Positions 6,846 through 16,202 of a DNA stretch of 64,000 nucleotides are shown piece after piece; within the stretch, counting starts at the first letter, position 1; each line of letters opens with the position of its first letter. This DNA comes from Pseudomonas lutea (GTDB taxonomy: Bacteria > Pseudomonadota > Gammaproteobacteria > Pseudomonadales > Pseudomonadaceae), in contig NZ_JRMB01000002.1 in assembly GCF_000759445.1 (NCBI RefSeq), positions 372,001 to 436,000 on the forward strand. The letters run 5' to 3'. A program made the translations under genes and the position numbers. The notes beneath the pieces were generated by a model. It ran no database searches and was not told where the DNA came from. It saw only the letters and a program-made list of their open reading frames with translations.

Positions 6846-9407
6846 ATGAACACCACAGTCGCCCCATTCAACGATGTCCAAACCCTGATCGTCGTCGGCA
6901 ACGGCATGGTGGGTCACCACTGCGTCGAACAGCTGATCACCGCTGGCGCCCTCCAGCGCTTTCACATTCACGTGTTCGGCGAAGAAGGCCAACGGGCCTA
7001 CGACCGCGTGCATCTGTCCGAATACTTTGGCGGCCGTGATGCCGAGTCATTGGCAATGAGTGACGCAGCTTTATATGAGCAGGCCGGCCTGACGTTGCAC
7101 CTGGGCGTTCCGGTGCTGGAAATCGACAGGGCCCGGCGCCAGGTGGTCACCGCCACGGGCAGCTTCGGTTACGACAAGCTTGTGCTGGCGACCGGCTCAT
7201 ATCCTTTTGTGCCGCCCATCGAAGGCGCCGAAGGCCACTCGCGGCTGGTCTATCGCACGCTGGACGACCTTGACACCATCCGTACCGCCGCAAGCCAGGC
7301 GAAACGCGGGGTGGTGGTCGGCGGGGGATTGCTCGGCCTGGAAGCGGCCAACGCACTGAAGTCGCTGGGGCTGGAAGCTCATGTGGTGGAATTTGCCCCG
7401 CGCCTGATGCCCGTGCAACTTGATGACCACGGCGGCGCAGCGCTAAAGGCACGGATCGAAGCGCTCGGCGTCGGCGTGCACCTGTCTCGCGCCACGCAAT
7501 CGATCAGCGCCGGAGAGGAATACCGCTACCGCATGAATTTCGCCGGGGATGAGTTTCTTGAAACCGACTTGATCGTGTTCTCCGCCGGCATCCGCCCGCA
7601 GGACGCCCTCGCCCGCCAATGCGACCTGGCGTTGGGCCCGCGCGGTGGCATTGCAATCGACGAGCACTGCCGCACCAGCGACGCCCATATCTATGCCATC
7701 GGCGAGTGCGCCGCCTGGAACGGCAGCGTCTTCGGCCTCGTCGCGCCCGGTTACCAGATGGCACGCAACGTCGCCGCACAGCTGTGTGATCTGGACGCCG
7801 AGCCGTTCTTCGGTGCGGACATGTCGACCAAACTTAAATTGCTCGGCGTTGACGTGGGCTCCATCGGTGACGCGCATGGCGCACTGACAGGCGCGCGCAG
7901 CTATCGGTTCATCGATGAGGCCACCGGCACTTACCGTCGCCTGGTCGTCTCCGCCGACGGCAAGCAAGTGCTTGGCGCGGTGCTGGTGGGCGACAACAGC
8001 TACTACGACACCCTGCTGCAATACGCGCAGAACGGCATCAAACTGCCCGCCGATCCGTCGAGCCTGATCCTGCCCCACAGCGATGGCGCGCCCACCCTCG
8101 GCGCAGATGCTCTGCCTGCCACTGCCACCATTTGCTCGTGCCATAACGTCAGCAAAGCCTCGATCTGCTCGGCCATCGACGGCGGCTGCACCGACCTTGC
8201 CGGCCTCAAGGCATGCACCAAGGCGGCCACCGGTTGCGGTGGCTGTGCGGCGCTGCTTAAAAGTGTCTTCGAGCATGAGCTGATCGCGCGCGGCGTCGCC
8301 GTGGATAAAAGCCTGTGCGAGCACTTCGCCTTCACTCGCCAGGAGCTCTACGCCCTCGCCCGCGTGGAAAGCATCGAGAGCTTTGACGACATGCTCGCGC
8401 GGCACGGGCAGGGTCATCTGGGCTGCGATATCTGCAAGCCCGTCGTAGGTTCTATCCTTGCGTCGTGCTGGAACCGGCCGATCATGGACCCTTCGCTGGT
8501 GCCGCTTCAGGACACCAATGACACCTTCATGGCCAACATGCAGAAGAACGGCACGTACTCGGTGGTGCCGCGCATCCCTGCGGGCGAGATCACCCCGGAC
8601 GGTTTGATCGCCATTGGAGCCGTTGCCAAGAAGTACGACCTGTACACCAAGATCACCGGCGGCCAGCGCATTGACCTGTTCGGCGCGCAGCTGCATGAGC
8701 TGCCAGACATCTGGGCGGAGCTGATCGCTGCCGGGTTCGAGACCGGTCATGCCTACGGCAAATCGACGCGCACGGTGAAATCCTGTGTGGGCAGCACCTG
8801 GTGCCGCTACGGCGTCCAGGACAGCGTGCAAATGGCCCTCAGCATCGAGGACCGTTACAAAGGCCTGCGCTCGCCACACAAGCTGAAGTTTGCAGTGTCC
8901 GGCTGCACCCGGGAATGCGCCGAAGCGCAGAGCAAGGACATCGGTGTGATCGCGACCGAGAACGGCTGGAACCTGTACGTGTGTGGCAACGGCGGCATGC
9001 GTCCGCGCCACGCCGAATTGTTCGCCACCGATCTGGACGACGAAACGCTGATTCGCTACATCGACCGCGTCTTGATGTTTTACATCCGCACCGCCGACAA
9101 GCTGCAGCGCACTTCGGTCTGGCGCGAGTCGCTGGAAGGCGGTCTGGATTACCTGAAGTCGGTGGTGATCGATGACAGCCTGGGGCTGGCCGCCGAGCTG
9201 GAGGCGCAGATGCAATTGGTGGTCGACCGTTACGAATGCGAATGGGCGAACGCGCTCAAAAGCCCGGAAAAACTCAAGCGCTTCCGCACCTTCGTCAACG
9301 ACAAGGCCGCTGACCCGGACATCCATTTCGTCAAGGAACGCAGCCAGCGCCGGCCTGCCCGTGCTGGCGAAATCAACCTGATTGCCGCTGAGGAGATTGC
9401 ACGATGA
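6846..9407 (+). CDS. nirB: Nitrite reductase (NADH) large subunit NirB
   Basis: 853 aa from the ATG after the leader terminator. An N-terminal FAD/NAD(P)H oxidoreductase half comes first (VVGNGMVGHHCVEQL; NAD-binding VVVGGGLLGLEAANALKSLG). The middle BFD-like 2Fe-2S region follows (CSCHNVSKASICSAI, then KACTKAATGCGGC). The C-terminal half is the siroheme/4Fe-4S nitrite reductase with Cys647-X5-Cys653 (CVGSTWC) and Cys687-X3-Cys691 (CTREC). It reduces nitrite to ammonium in the cytoplasm using NADH. Its stop overlaps the nirD start. Sigma-54 promoter and attenuator upstream imply control by nitrogen limitation and nitrate or nitrite. Confidence 0.96.
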   Translation: MNTTVAPFNDVQTLIVVGNGMVGHHCVEQLITAGALQRFHIHVFGEEGQRAYDRVHLSEYFGGRDAESLAMSDAALYEQAGLTLHLGVPVLEIDRARRQVVTATGSFGYDKLVLATGSYPFVPPIEGAEGHSRLVYRTLDDLDTIRTAASQAKRGVVVGGGLLGLEAANALKSLGLEAHVVEFAPRLMPVQLDDHGGAALKARIEALGVGVHLSRATQSISAGEEYRYRMNFAGDEFLETDLIVFSAGIRPQDALARQCDLALGPRGGIAIDEHCRTSDAHIYAIGECAAWNGSVFGLVAPGYQMARNVAAQLCDLDAEPFFGADMSTKLKLLGVDVGSIGDAHGALTGARSYRFIDEATGTYRRLVVSADGKQVLGAVLVGDNSYYDTLLQYAQNGIKLPADPSSLILPHSDGAPTLGADALPATATICSCHNVSKASICSAIDGGCTDLAGLKACTKAATGCGGCAALLKSVFEHELIARGVAVDKSLCEHFAFTRQELYALARVESIESFDDMLARHGQGHLGCDICKPVVGSILASCWNRPIMDPSLVPLQDTNDTFMANMQKNGTYSVVPRIPAGEITPDGLIAIGAVAKKYDLYTKITGGQRIDLFGAQLHELPDIWAELIAAGFETGHAYGKSTRTVKSCVGSTWCRYGVQDSVQMALSIEDRYKGLRSPHKLKFAVSGCTRECAEAQSKDIGVIATENGWNLYVCGNGGMRPRHAELFATDLDDETLIRYIDRVLMFYIRTADKLQRTSVWRESLEGGLDYLKSVVIDDSLGLAAELEAQMQLVVDRYECEWANALKSPEKLKRFRTFVNDKAADPDIHFVKERSQRRPARAGEINLIAAEEIAR

Positions 9408-9781
9408 GCCCTGTCAAGGCGTTAGTCATGGACATGCCCAAAGTCCAGGTTTGGCGCGCGGTGTGCGCGCGCGAGGATCTGGTATTGAATTCCGGAGTGG
9501 TGGCGCTGGTGGGCCATGCGCAGGTGGCGCTGTTTTATGTGGCCTCCATTGGTGGCACACCACAGTTGTTTGCGGTGGACAATCGCGATCCGGCGACCGG
9601 GGTGAACGTGATTGGGCGGGGACTGATTGGCAGCCTGGGCGGGGATCTGGTGATCGCTTCACCTTTATATAAGCAGCATTACCGGCTTGAAGACGGCACG
9701 TGTCTTGAAGACGGGACGTTGCGGCTTAAGACCTGGCCGGTTCGGCTGGTGGGGGATGTTGTGGAGATTGATGTGGGATGA
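9404..9781 (+). CDS. nirD: Nitrite reductase (NADH) small subunit NirD
   Basis: 125 aa, a Rieske-fold protein. The Cys/His ligands of true Rieske clusters are not present, as in other NirD proteins. Conserved features include ALFYVAS, GRGLIGSLGG and ASPLYKQHYRLEDGTCLED. The ATGA overlap with nirB indicates translational coupling. It is needed for assembly or activity of NirB. No gene follows in the operon; a REP cluster starts 50 bases downstream. Confidence 0.95.
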   Translation: MSPVKALVMDMPKVQVWRAVCAREDLVLNSGVVALVGHAQVALFYVASIGGTPQLFAVDNRDPATGVNVIGRGLIGSLGGDLVIASPLYKQHYRLEDGTCLEDGTLRLKTWPVRLVGDVVEIDVG

Positions 9782-9833
9782 CAGTCCCGCCTTGCCGACC
9801 GAGATCGAAAGCAGATCAAGAATGGATCAACAG

Positions 9834-10070
9834 CTTCCCGGCTGAAGCCGGTCCCACAGTCGGGGTCACCGCCACCCGCGATGGATCCACGCTCTGCTTC
9901 TTGTGGGACCGGCTCTGGATGCACTCTGCTTTTCGTGGGACCGGCTTTAGCCGGGAAGAGGCCATTTCTGGCGCTGATGTTTGATGGTCGCTTGATCGTT
10001 GCCTGATCGTTGGCTGACTGATCGTTCCCACGCTCCGCGTGGTAATGCAGCCCCGCGACGCTCTGCGTCC
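9834..10070. repeat. REP cluster downstream of nirD
   Basis: This stretch holds no gene. REP arms CTTCCCGGCTGAAGCCGG (9834-9851) and the inverted copy CCGGCTTTAGCCGGGAAG (9941-9958) face each other, with a degenerate GTGGGACCGGCTCTGG between them (9903-9918). A second, unrelated Pseudomonas intergenic repeat (ATCGTTCCCACGCTCCGCGT, then GACGCTCTGCGTC) occupies about 10021-10070. Confidence 0.8.
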
Positions 10071-10097
10071 TGTAGGCGCTCACCAAATCGCAGGTAC

Positions 10098-10120
10098 AAA
10101 AAAAGCGACCCTAAGGTCGC
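10098..10120 (-). terminator. Terminator of the tRNA-Val/tRNA-Asp unit
   Basis: On the minus strand a 6-bp stem GCGACC/GGTCGC with loop TTAG is followed by seven T. It lies about 45 bases downstream of tRNA-Asp. Confidence 0.85.
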
Positions 10121-10164
10121 TCTCTTTGTCGTTACGAGGAGTTCAAGGGCCTCGTAACTCAATA

Positions 10165-10241
10165 TGGCGCAGCGGACGGGACTCGAACCCGCGACCCCCG
10201 GCGTGACAGGCCGGTATTCTAACCGACTGAACTACCGCTGC
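10165..10241 (-). tRNA. tRNA-Asp (GTC)
   Basis: 77 nt. Acceptor arm GCAGCGG/CCGCTGC, encoded CCA end, anticodon loop CCTGTCACG giving GTC, and T arm GCGGGTTCGAGTCCCGT are all readable. It is 19 bases downstream of tRNA-Val on the same strand, so the two are one transcript ending at the terminator near 10100. Confidence 0.96.
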
Positions 10242-10260
10242 GCGTAACACTTGAAACGAA

Positions 10261-10336
10261 TGGTGGGTGATGACGGGATCGAACCGCCGACATTCTGCTT
10301 GTAAGGCAGACGCTCTCCCAGCTGAGCTAATCACCC
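10261..10336 (-). tRNA. tRNA-Val (TAC)
   Basis: 76 nt with acceptor GGGTGAT paired to ATCACCC, D arm TAGCTCAGCTGGGAGAGC, anticodon TAC in the loop CTTACAA, and encoded CCA. First gene of the two-tRNA unit. Confidence 0.96.
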
Positions 10337-10495
10337 TTCGCTTCGGTGTGGCGCGCATTCTACGGAGCGATCAAAAAGCTGGCAAGCACTTTTTTAAATA
10401 ATTTTTATAACCCTTCCAAAGGCTTACATGAGGGTTGGCCGCAGGGTCGCAGGAGCGAATAATGCCCCCCTTTGTTTAAAGGAGAGCTGTACCCC

Positions 10496-11416
10496 ATGTG
10501 GTTCAAAAACCTGCTTGTCTATCGCCTGACCCAGGACCTGCCATTTGACGCCGAGGCGCTGGAAACCGCGTTGGCGACCAAGCCTGCACGTGCCTGTGCC
10601 AGCCAGGAGTTGACCACTTACGGTTTCATCGCCCCGTTCGGCAAGGGCGAGGACGCGCCATTGGTGCACGTCAGCGGTGATTTCATGCTGATTTCGGCGC
10701 GCAAGGAAGAGCGCATCCTGCCCGGCAGCGTGGTCAACGACGCGTTGAAAGAGAAAGTCGAAGAGATCGAGACCGAGCAAATGCGCAAGGTCTACAAGAA
10801 GGAGCGTGACCAGCTCAAGGACGAAATCATCCAGGCCTTCCTGCCGCGGGCTTTCATCCGTCGTTCGGCCACCTTCGCCGCCATTGCCCCCAAGCAAGGC
10901 GTGATTCTGGTCAATGCTTCCAGCCCCAAGCGCGCCGAAGACCTGCTGTCGACGCTGCGTGAAGTGGTGGGCTCGCTGCCGGTACGCCCTGTCACCGTCA
11001 AAACCGCGCCCACTGCGGTGATGACCGAATGGGTCAAGACCAGCCAGACCGCCGAGCACTTCTTTGTGCTGGACGAGTGCGAGCTGCGCGACACCCACGA
11101 AGACGGCGGCGTTGTGAAATGCAAACGCCAGGACCTGACCAGCGACGAAATCCAGTTGCACCTGAGCACCGGCAAAGTCGTCACCCAACTTTCGCTCGCC
11201 TGGCAGGACAAGTTGTCTTTCGTGCTGGACGACAAGCTGGGCATCAAGCGCCTGAAGTTCGAAGACTTGCTGCAGGATGAAGCCGAGCAAAACGGCGGCG
11301 ACGATGCGCTGGGTCAACAGGACGCCAGCTTCACCTTGATGATGCTGACCTTTGGCGAGTTTTTGCCGGAGCTGATGGAGGCACTGGGCGGCGAAGAGAT
11401 CCCCCAGGGGATCTGA
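10496..11416 (+). CDS. rdgC: Recombination-associated protein RdgC
   Basis: 306 aa, the normal length for the family. It begins [14 protein letters not shown] and contains family blocks [36 protein letters not shown] and [18 protein letters not shown]. RdgC forms a ring-like dimer on double-stranded DNA and restrains RecA; it acts in the nucleoid. The start at 10496 follows AAAGGAGAGCTGTACCCC; an upstream in-frame ATG would swallow this site. Stands alone; a REP pair follows. Confidence 0.95.
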   Translation: MWFKNLLVYRLTQDLPFDAEALETALATKPARACASQELTTYGFIAPFGKGEDAPLVHVSGDFMLISARKEERILPGSVVNDALKEKVEEIETEQMRKVYKKERDQLKDEIIQAFLPRAFIRRSATFAAIAPKQGVILVNASSPKRAEDLLSTLREVVGSLPVRPVTVKTAPTAVMTEWVKTSQTAEHFFVLDECELRDTHEDGGVVKCKRQDLTSDEIQLHLSTGKVVTQLSLAWQDKLSFVLDDKLGIKRLKFEDLLQDEAEQNGGDDALGQQDASFTLMMLTFGEFLPELMEALGGEEIPQGI

Positions 11417-11432
11417 TTTCACCTCTCTCTGC

Positions 11433-11513
11433 AGCAGCCGGCTTGCTGGCGAACGCATTAAGTCAGATCACTTGAAGGGTGCTGATCCACCGCGTTCGCC
11501 AGCAAGCCGGCTC
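11433..11513. repeat. Inverted REP pair after rdgC
   Basis: GCCGGCTTGCTGGCGAACGC and its inverted complement GCGTTCGCCAGCAAGCCGGC face each other about 40 bases apart. It is a BIME-type element between rdgC and the BASS transporter. Confidence 0.85.
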
Positions 11514-11559
11514 CACCAGTTTAGAAGTCCACTTCATACCAACAAGAAAGGAGCAGGTC

Positions 11560-12522
11560 ATGCGCGCCCTGGCTGCGTTGAGTCGTTTTGTCGGTAATAC
11601 CTTCGCGTACTGGGTGCTGCTGTTCGCCGTATTGGCGTTCGTGTTCCCGTCCTGGTTCATTGGCCTGAAGTCCTACATTGTGCCGTTGCTGGGGCTGGTC
11701 ATGTTCGGCATGGGGCTGACCCTCAAGCTTGACGATTTTTCTGAAGTCGTACGCCATCCCTGGCGTGTGGCCCTTGGGGTGGTCGCGCATTTCGTGATCA
11801 TGCCCGGTGTTGCCTGGCTGCTCTGCCAAGTGTTCCATTTGCCGCCGGAAATCGCGGTCGGCGTCATCCTGGTTGGCTGCTGCCCGAGCGGCACGTCATC
11901 CAACGTCATGACCTGGCTGGCGAAAGGGGATCTGGCGCTGTCGGTGGCGATTGCGGCGGTGACCACCCTCCTCGCCCCGCTGCTGACTCCGGCATTGATC
12001 TGGCTGCTGGCGTCGGCGTGGTTGCCGGTGTCCTTCATGGAAATGTTCTGGTCGATCCTGCAACTGGTCATGTTGCCCATCGTGCTGGGGGTCATTGCTC
12101 AGCGACTGCTGGGCGCCAAGGTGCAATTTGCCGTTGACGTGCTGCCCCTGGTGTCGGTGGTCAGTATCGTGATGATCGTCTGCGCGGTGGTGGCAGCGAG
12201 TCAGGCGAAGATCGCCGAATCGGGCCTGTTGATCATGGCCGTGGTGATCCTGCACAACAGCTTCGGCTTTCTGCTGGGTTACTTCACCGGCAAGCTGTTC
12301 AAACTGCCGCTGGCCCAGCGCAAGTCCCTGTCGCTTGAAGTCGGCATGCAGAACTCCGGGCTCGGTGCCGCCCTGGCCGCTGCGCACTTTTCACCTTTGG
12401 CGGCGGTGCCCAGTGCGCTGTTTAGCGTTTGGCACAACATTTCCGGCGCGTTGCTTTCGACGTACTTCAGGAAGATGACGCCGGATGCGGTGGTTGAGGA
12501 AGACAAGCCGATTGTAGGGTGA
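11560..12522 (+). CDS. Bile acid:sodium symporter (BASS/PanS-like) family transporter
   Basis: 320 aa. Start ATG is preceded by AAAGGAGCAGGTC. About 9-10 hydrophobic segments fill the protein. Family signatures include LVGCCPSGTSSNVMTWLAKGD (about 110-130; cut here to its key residues G-C-C-P-S-G-T-S-S-N) and EVGMQNSGLGAALA near 270. Relatives export or import organic anions such as pantoate, bile acids or keto acids with sodium. The substrate here is not determinable. No operon partner. Confidence 0.88.
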   Translation: MRALAALSRFVGNTFAYWVLLFAVLAFVFPSWFIGLKSYIVPLLGLVMFGMGLTLKLDDFSEVVRHPWRVALGVVAHFVIMPGVAWLLCQVFHLPPEIAVGVILVGCCPSGTSSNVMTWLAKGDLALSVAIAAVTTLLAPLLTPALIWLLASAWLPVSFMEMFWSILQLVMLPIVLGVIAQRLLGAKVQFAVDVLPLVSVVSIVMIVCAVVAASQAKIAESGLLIMAVVILHNSFGFLLGYFTGKLFKLPLAQRKSLSLEVGMQNSGLGAALAAAHFSPLAAVPSALFSVWHNISGALLSTYFRKMTPDAVVEEDKPIVG

Positions 12523-12539
12523 CCAGATCAGTTCCCGGT

Positions 12540-12760
12540 TCTGCGTCGAACACCGGTGTCGGTGGTACACCGGTCCGACGGCAAACGCAGAAACTGTAGG
12601 AGCCGCCGGGATGGCGCTTCACCTTGCTGGGGAACCCGATCTGTCAACGACATTAACGCTGTCTGACACACCGCTTTTCGCCAGCAAGCCGGCTCCTACG
12701 GTTCAACGTCAGCTGTCGCCAGCGAGCCGGCTCCAGTTCAGGGCCAGCCAGCAAATTAAG
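12540..12760. repeat. Hairpin and degenerate REP sequences
   Basis: CACCGGTG copies near 12550-12570 form an imperfect inverted repeat that may terminate the BASS transporter gene. REP-like GCCAGCAAGCCGGCTCC lies near 12682 and a degenerate GCCAGCGAGCCGGCTCC near 12718. No gene is seen between 12523 and 12798. Confidence 0.55.
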
Positions 12761-12798
12761 GCGTCAGCTGGAGCATCCCGCGAAGGTTGGTGCGCCTG

Positions 12799-14670
12799 CT
12801 AACGCACCGCCCCCCGCAACTCCGCCACCCGTTCGCGCACCCATGCCGGTTGCGACGCCTCACCGGTCAATGCCGGTCCCGCCACCAGTGTCACCCGCGA
12901 CCACAGCCTGCGCAGCACGCCCTTGTTCGGATCGCGGCTGAAGAAGCTGCCCCACAATCCTTGCAGCGCCAATGGAATCACTGGCACGTCGGTCTCTTGC
13001 AGAATACGGGTCATGCCGCTTTTGAAGATGTCGATCTCGCCGTCAGTGGTGAGCTTGCCCTCCGGAAAAATGCACACCAACTCGCCGTCGTTTAGATAAT
13101 GGGCAATGCGCTGGAATGCGCTGTCGAACACCGCCTTGTCTTCCTTGATACCGGCAATCGGAATGGCGCCGGCCGTGCGAAAAACGAAGTTGAGCACGGG
13201 TAGGTTGAAGATTTTGTAGTACATAACGAAGCGGATCGGGCGGCGCACGGACCCGGCAATCAGTAACGCATCGACAAACGACACATGGTTGCAGACCAGC
13301 AACGCTGCGCCCTCGTCAGGGATCAAATCAAGGTTGCGGTGCTCGACGCGGTACATGGAATGGCTCAACAGCCAGATCATGAAACGCATGGTGAACTCGG
13401 GCACGATCTTGAAGATGTAGGCGTTGACCACGATATTCATCAGCGAAATCACGAGAAACAGCTGAGGAATCGACAGCTTCGCGACGCTCAGCAGGAGGAT
13501 CGAGACAATCGCCGAGACCACCATAAACAACGCGTTGAGGATGTTATTGGAAGCGATCACCCGCGAGCGCTCTTTTTCCGGGGTTCGTGACTGGATCAGC
13601 GCGTACAGCGGCACGATATAAAAGCCTCCGAAAACACCGATACCGAGGATGTCCAGCAGCACCCACCATGCCTGCCCGTAACCCAGAATCGCCAGCCAGT
13701 TGTTGGCCTGCACGTTCTGCGGGAAATCTCCGGAGTGCCACCACAGCAACAAGCCAAACACGGTCAGGCCCATGGAGCCAAACGGCACCAGACCGATTTC
13801 CACTTTGCGCCCGGACAGTCGCTCGCAGAGCATTGAGCCTGCGGCGATGCCGATGGAGAACACCGTGAGAATCAGGGTGACGACCGTCTCGTCGCCGTAG
13901 AGGAAATCCTTGGCATAGGCCGGAATCTGCGTCAGATAAATCGCACCGACGAACCAGAACCACGAGTTGCCGACGATGGAACGCGACACCGCCTTGGTCT
14001 GCCCCAGGCCCAGCTTCAGCGTGGCCCAGGATTCACTGAAAATATTCCAGTTCAGGCGCATCTCCGGCGAAGCCGCAGCCGCAGGTGGAATGCCCCGGCT
14101 GGCGAGATACCCCAGACACGCCACCGACACCATGGCCGCCGCGACAACGGGTGCATAGTCAGTCGCCGACATCATGACCCCGGCACCGATGGTGCCCGCC
14201 AGAATCGCCAGAAACGTGCCCATCTCCACCAGCCCGTTGCCGCCCACCAGTTCGTTGTCATGCAAATGCTGCGGCAGGATCGAGTACTTCACCGGGCCGA
14301 ACAGCGCCGAGTGGGTGCCCATGGCGAACAGCGCCGCGAGCATCAGCGACAGGTGATTGAAGAGAAACCCCGCGGCGGCCACCAGCATGATCCCGATCTC
14401 GAGCACCTTGATCATGCGGATCAGTTTGTCTTTGGGGTATTTCTCGCCGAACTGCCCCGCCAGCGCAGAAAACAGGAAGAACGGCAGGATAAACAGCAGC
14501 GCACACAGGTTGACGTAGATGGAGCGGTCGCCGTCGATGCTCAGCTTGTAGAGAATGGCGAGAATCAGCGACTGTTTGAAGATGTTGTCATTGAACGCGC
14601 CGAGGGACTGGGTCACGAAGAACGGCAGAAAGCGCCGCTTACCCAACAAACTGAACTGCGACTGACTCAT
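12799..14670 (-). CDS. MFS (LplT-like) transporter fused to a PlsC-type acyltransferase
   Basis: 623 aa. Residues about 1-420 are a 12-helix MFS permease resembling lysophospholipid transporter LplT (start SLGAFNDNIFKQSLILAIL). Residues about 430-623 are a PlsC-type glycerophospholipid acyltransferase with the NHxxxxD motif (CNHVSFVD) and the FPEG motif (FPEGKLTTDG). The acyl-ACP synthetase domain present in the larger LplT-Aas fusions is absent. The protein probably takes up or flips lysophospholipid and re-acylates it at the inner membrane (inference from the two domains). The TDT gene upstream on the same strand is 148 bases away, so they may be separate units. Confidence 0.85.
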   Translation of the reverse strand: MSQSQFSLLGKRRFLPFFVTQSLGAFNDNIFKQSLILAILYKLSIDGDRSIYVNLCALLFILPFFLFSALAGQFGEKYPKDKLIRMIKVLEIGIMLVAAAGFLFNHLSLMLAALFAMGTHSALFGPVKYSILPQHLHDNELVGGNGLVEMGTFLAILAGTIGAGVMMSATDYAPVVAAAMVSVACLGYLASRGIPPAAAASPEMRLNWNIFSESWATLKLGLGQTKAVSRSIVGNSWFWFVGAIYLTQIPAYAKDFLYGDETVVTLILTVFSIGIAAGSMLCERLSGRKVEIGLVPFGSMGLTVFGLLLWWHSGDFPQNVQANNWLAILGYGQAWWVLLDILGIGVFGGFYIVPLYALIQSRTPEKERSRVIASNNILNALFMVVSAIVSILLLSVAKLSIPQLFLVISLMNIVVNAYIFKIVPEFTMRFMIWLLSHSMYRVEHRNLDLIPDEGAALLVCNHVSFVDALLIAGSVRRPIRFVMYYKIFNLPVLNFVFRTAGAIPIAGIKEDKAVFDSAFQRIAHYLNDGELVCIFPEGKLTTDGEIDIFKSGMTRILQETDVPVIPLALQGLWGSFFSRDPNKGVLRRLWSRVTLVAGPALTGEASQPAWVRERVAELRGAVR

Positions 14671-14818
14671 CTTCCCTGTCCTGAGTGGCGCCGTGAACGG
14701 CTTTCGGATTGGAACGCTGGATGTCGGTTCCGGGCCTCATTGAAGACGTAACCGGCGGCAAAGTCGAGCACGCGCTCGAACGTATCCCTCGTTGGAGCGC
14801 TGCGCCCGTTAACCCGCT

Positions 14819-15964
14819 TTACCCTGCCCTGGCCGCGATGCAGGGCGAAACAAACAGCTCGCCCCTGTAAGCACCGCGCACGGTGCGGTTCATGATGACG
14901 AGCCACAGGACTGCCAGCGCAGCGACCAACGCGCAGCCCAGGACTGAAAAGAACGCCAGATGAAGCACAGCCCCCAGCTTGAGCGTGGTCAATGCGAACA
15001 CGCCCAGCGGAAAGGTAAAACCCCACCAACCCAGATTGAACGGAATGCCGTCGCGCAGATAACGCGCGGTGATCAGCAGCGCCATCAGGCACCACCACAC
15101 GCCGACGCCCCACAAAATCACCCCGCCCAGCAACCCTAAACCGGAGGCAATCTCGCCGACGCCGGATAATCCGTTGGCAGTGAACACAGCAGGCGAGTCG
15201 GCGCCCAGAACGAGCAGGCCGAAGGCGCCGGTGCTGATGGGCCCCAATGCAAGCCAACTGGATGCGGCCATGCTTTCATGGGGCAATTTGTGCAGGGCCA
15301 TGCGTAGCAAGAGGATGGTCAGGACGCTGAACGCGACCGGCACCGACATCGCCCACAGCACGTAACTGGTAATGAGCACGCTGAACTGGCTGTGGCTCTC
15401 CGCCAGATGAGGCGCCAGCAGCCCGCCGCTGACGGCCGCCACTTCACAGGCCACCAAGGGCAAAAGCCAGACAGCGGTCATCTGGTCGATGCGGTGTTCT
15501 TGGCGGGTGAACATCAAGAACGGGATCAGCACGCCGCAAGCCAGCGACATGGCGACGTCCAGCCACCACAAAAGCTCGGCCAACGGCAGCACTGCATTGC
15601 CCCAGCGTGGCAGGCCGAAGGTGAGCAGCCCATTGATGAGGGTCGCCAGGCCCATGGGGATCGTGCCGAAGAACATCGACACCGTGGAGTGGCCGAACAC
15701 CCGCCGCGCCTCGTCGAAATACAGGATCCAGCGGGCGATGTAGAGCGCACTGAAGGTCAGGAACAGCACGATGTTAAGCAGCCACAATCCCTCGGCTATC
15801 ACGCGCAATCCGGGAAGGATCACCGGAAGCTGGGTCAGCACCGCTGACAAAATCCCGGTGCCCATGGTTGCGGCGAACCAGTTGGGGGTGAACTGGCGAA
15901 TGACTTCCCGGGGGTGGCTCAGTTGGCTGAACGGTCTGCGCGGGATAAAGAAGGTATGGCTCAT
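14819..15964 (-). CDS. TDT/TehA-family transporter (SLAC1-like)
   Basis: 381 aa with about ten transmembrane helices. The N-terminal FTPNWFAATMGTGILSAVL and the repeated WxLGPxGxxA-like element SSWLALGPISTGAFGLLVLG are typical of the tellurite-resistance/dicarboxylate transporter family. Substrates in the family range from C4-dicarboxylates and sulfite to chloride or nitrate; none can be assigned here. ATG is preceded by AGGAGCGAGCC. Its promoter region (15965-16202) is shared divergently with the sensor kinase gene. Confidence 0.85.
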   Translation of the reverse strand: MSHTFFIPRRPFSQLSHPREVIRQFTPNWFAATMGTGILSAVLTQLPVILPGLRVIAEGLWLLNIVLFLTFSALYIARWILYFDEARRVFGHSTVSMFFGTIPMGLATLINGLLTFGLPRWGNAVLPLAELLWWLDVAMSLACGVLIPFLMFTRQEHRIDQMTAVWLLPLVACEVAAVSGGLLAPHLAESHSQFSVLITSYVLWAMSVPVAFSVLTILLLRMALHKLPHESMAASSWLALGPISTGAFGLLVLGADSPAVFTANGLSGVGEIASGLGLLGGVILWGVGVWWCLMALLITARYLRDGIPFNLGWWGFTFPLGVFALTTLKLGAVLHLAFFSVLGCALVAALAVLWLVIMNRTVRGAYRGELFVSPCIAARAG

Positions 15965-16202
15965 GGCTCGCTCCTGTCCTCGTGTGAGGTGATCTCCATC
16001 TTAGGGCTCGCGCTGATATCTACTAAACGGGTAATTTAGCTATACCTCATAGATTTAACAGATATACGAACAGTAAGGTCCCTGCGACAACGCACCGCTC
16101 AGACCTTGGTCGTAACAGACGAACCTTGCCGGGCATGCGAGACTGTCCGGCCGGCGATGGATCGCCGTTGAACCCGCTTGCCGCTTGTCTCTGGAGTTCG
16201 TC

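Noticed and set aside
7443..9326. 627-codon open frame antisense to nirB
   Set aside because: High-GC shadow of nirB; no domain and no start site, and it covers exactly the conserved coding region on the other strand.
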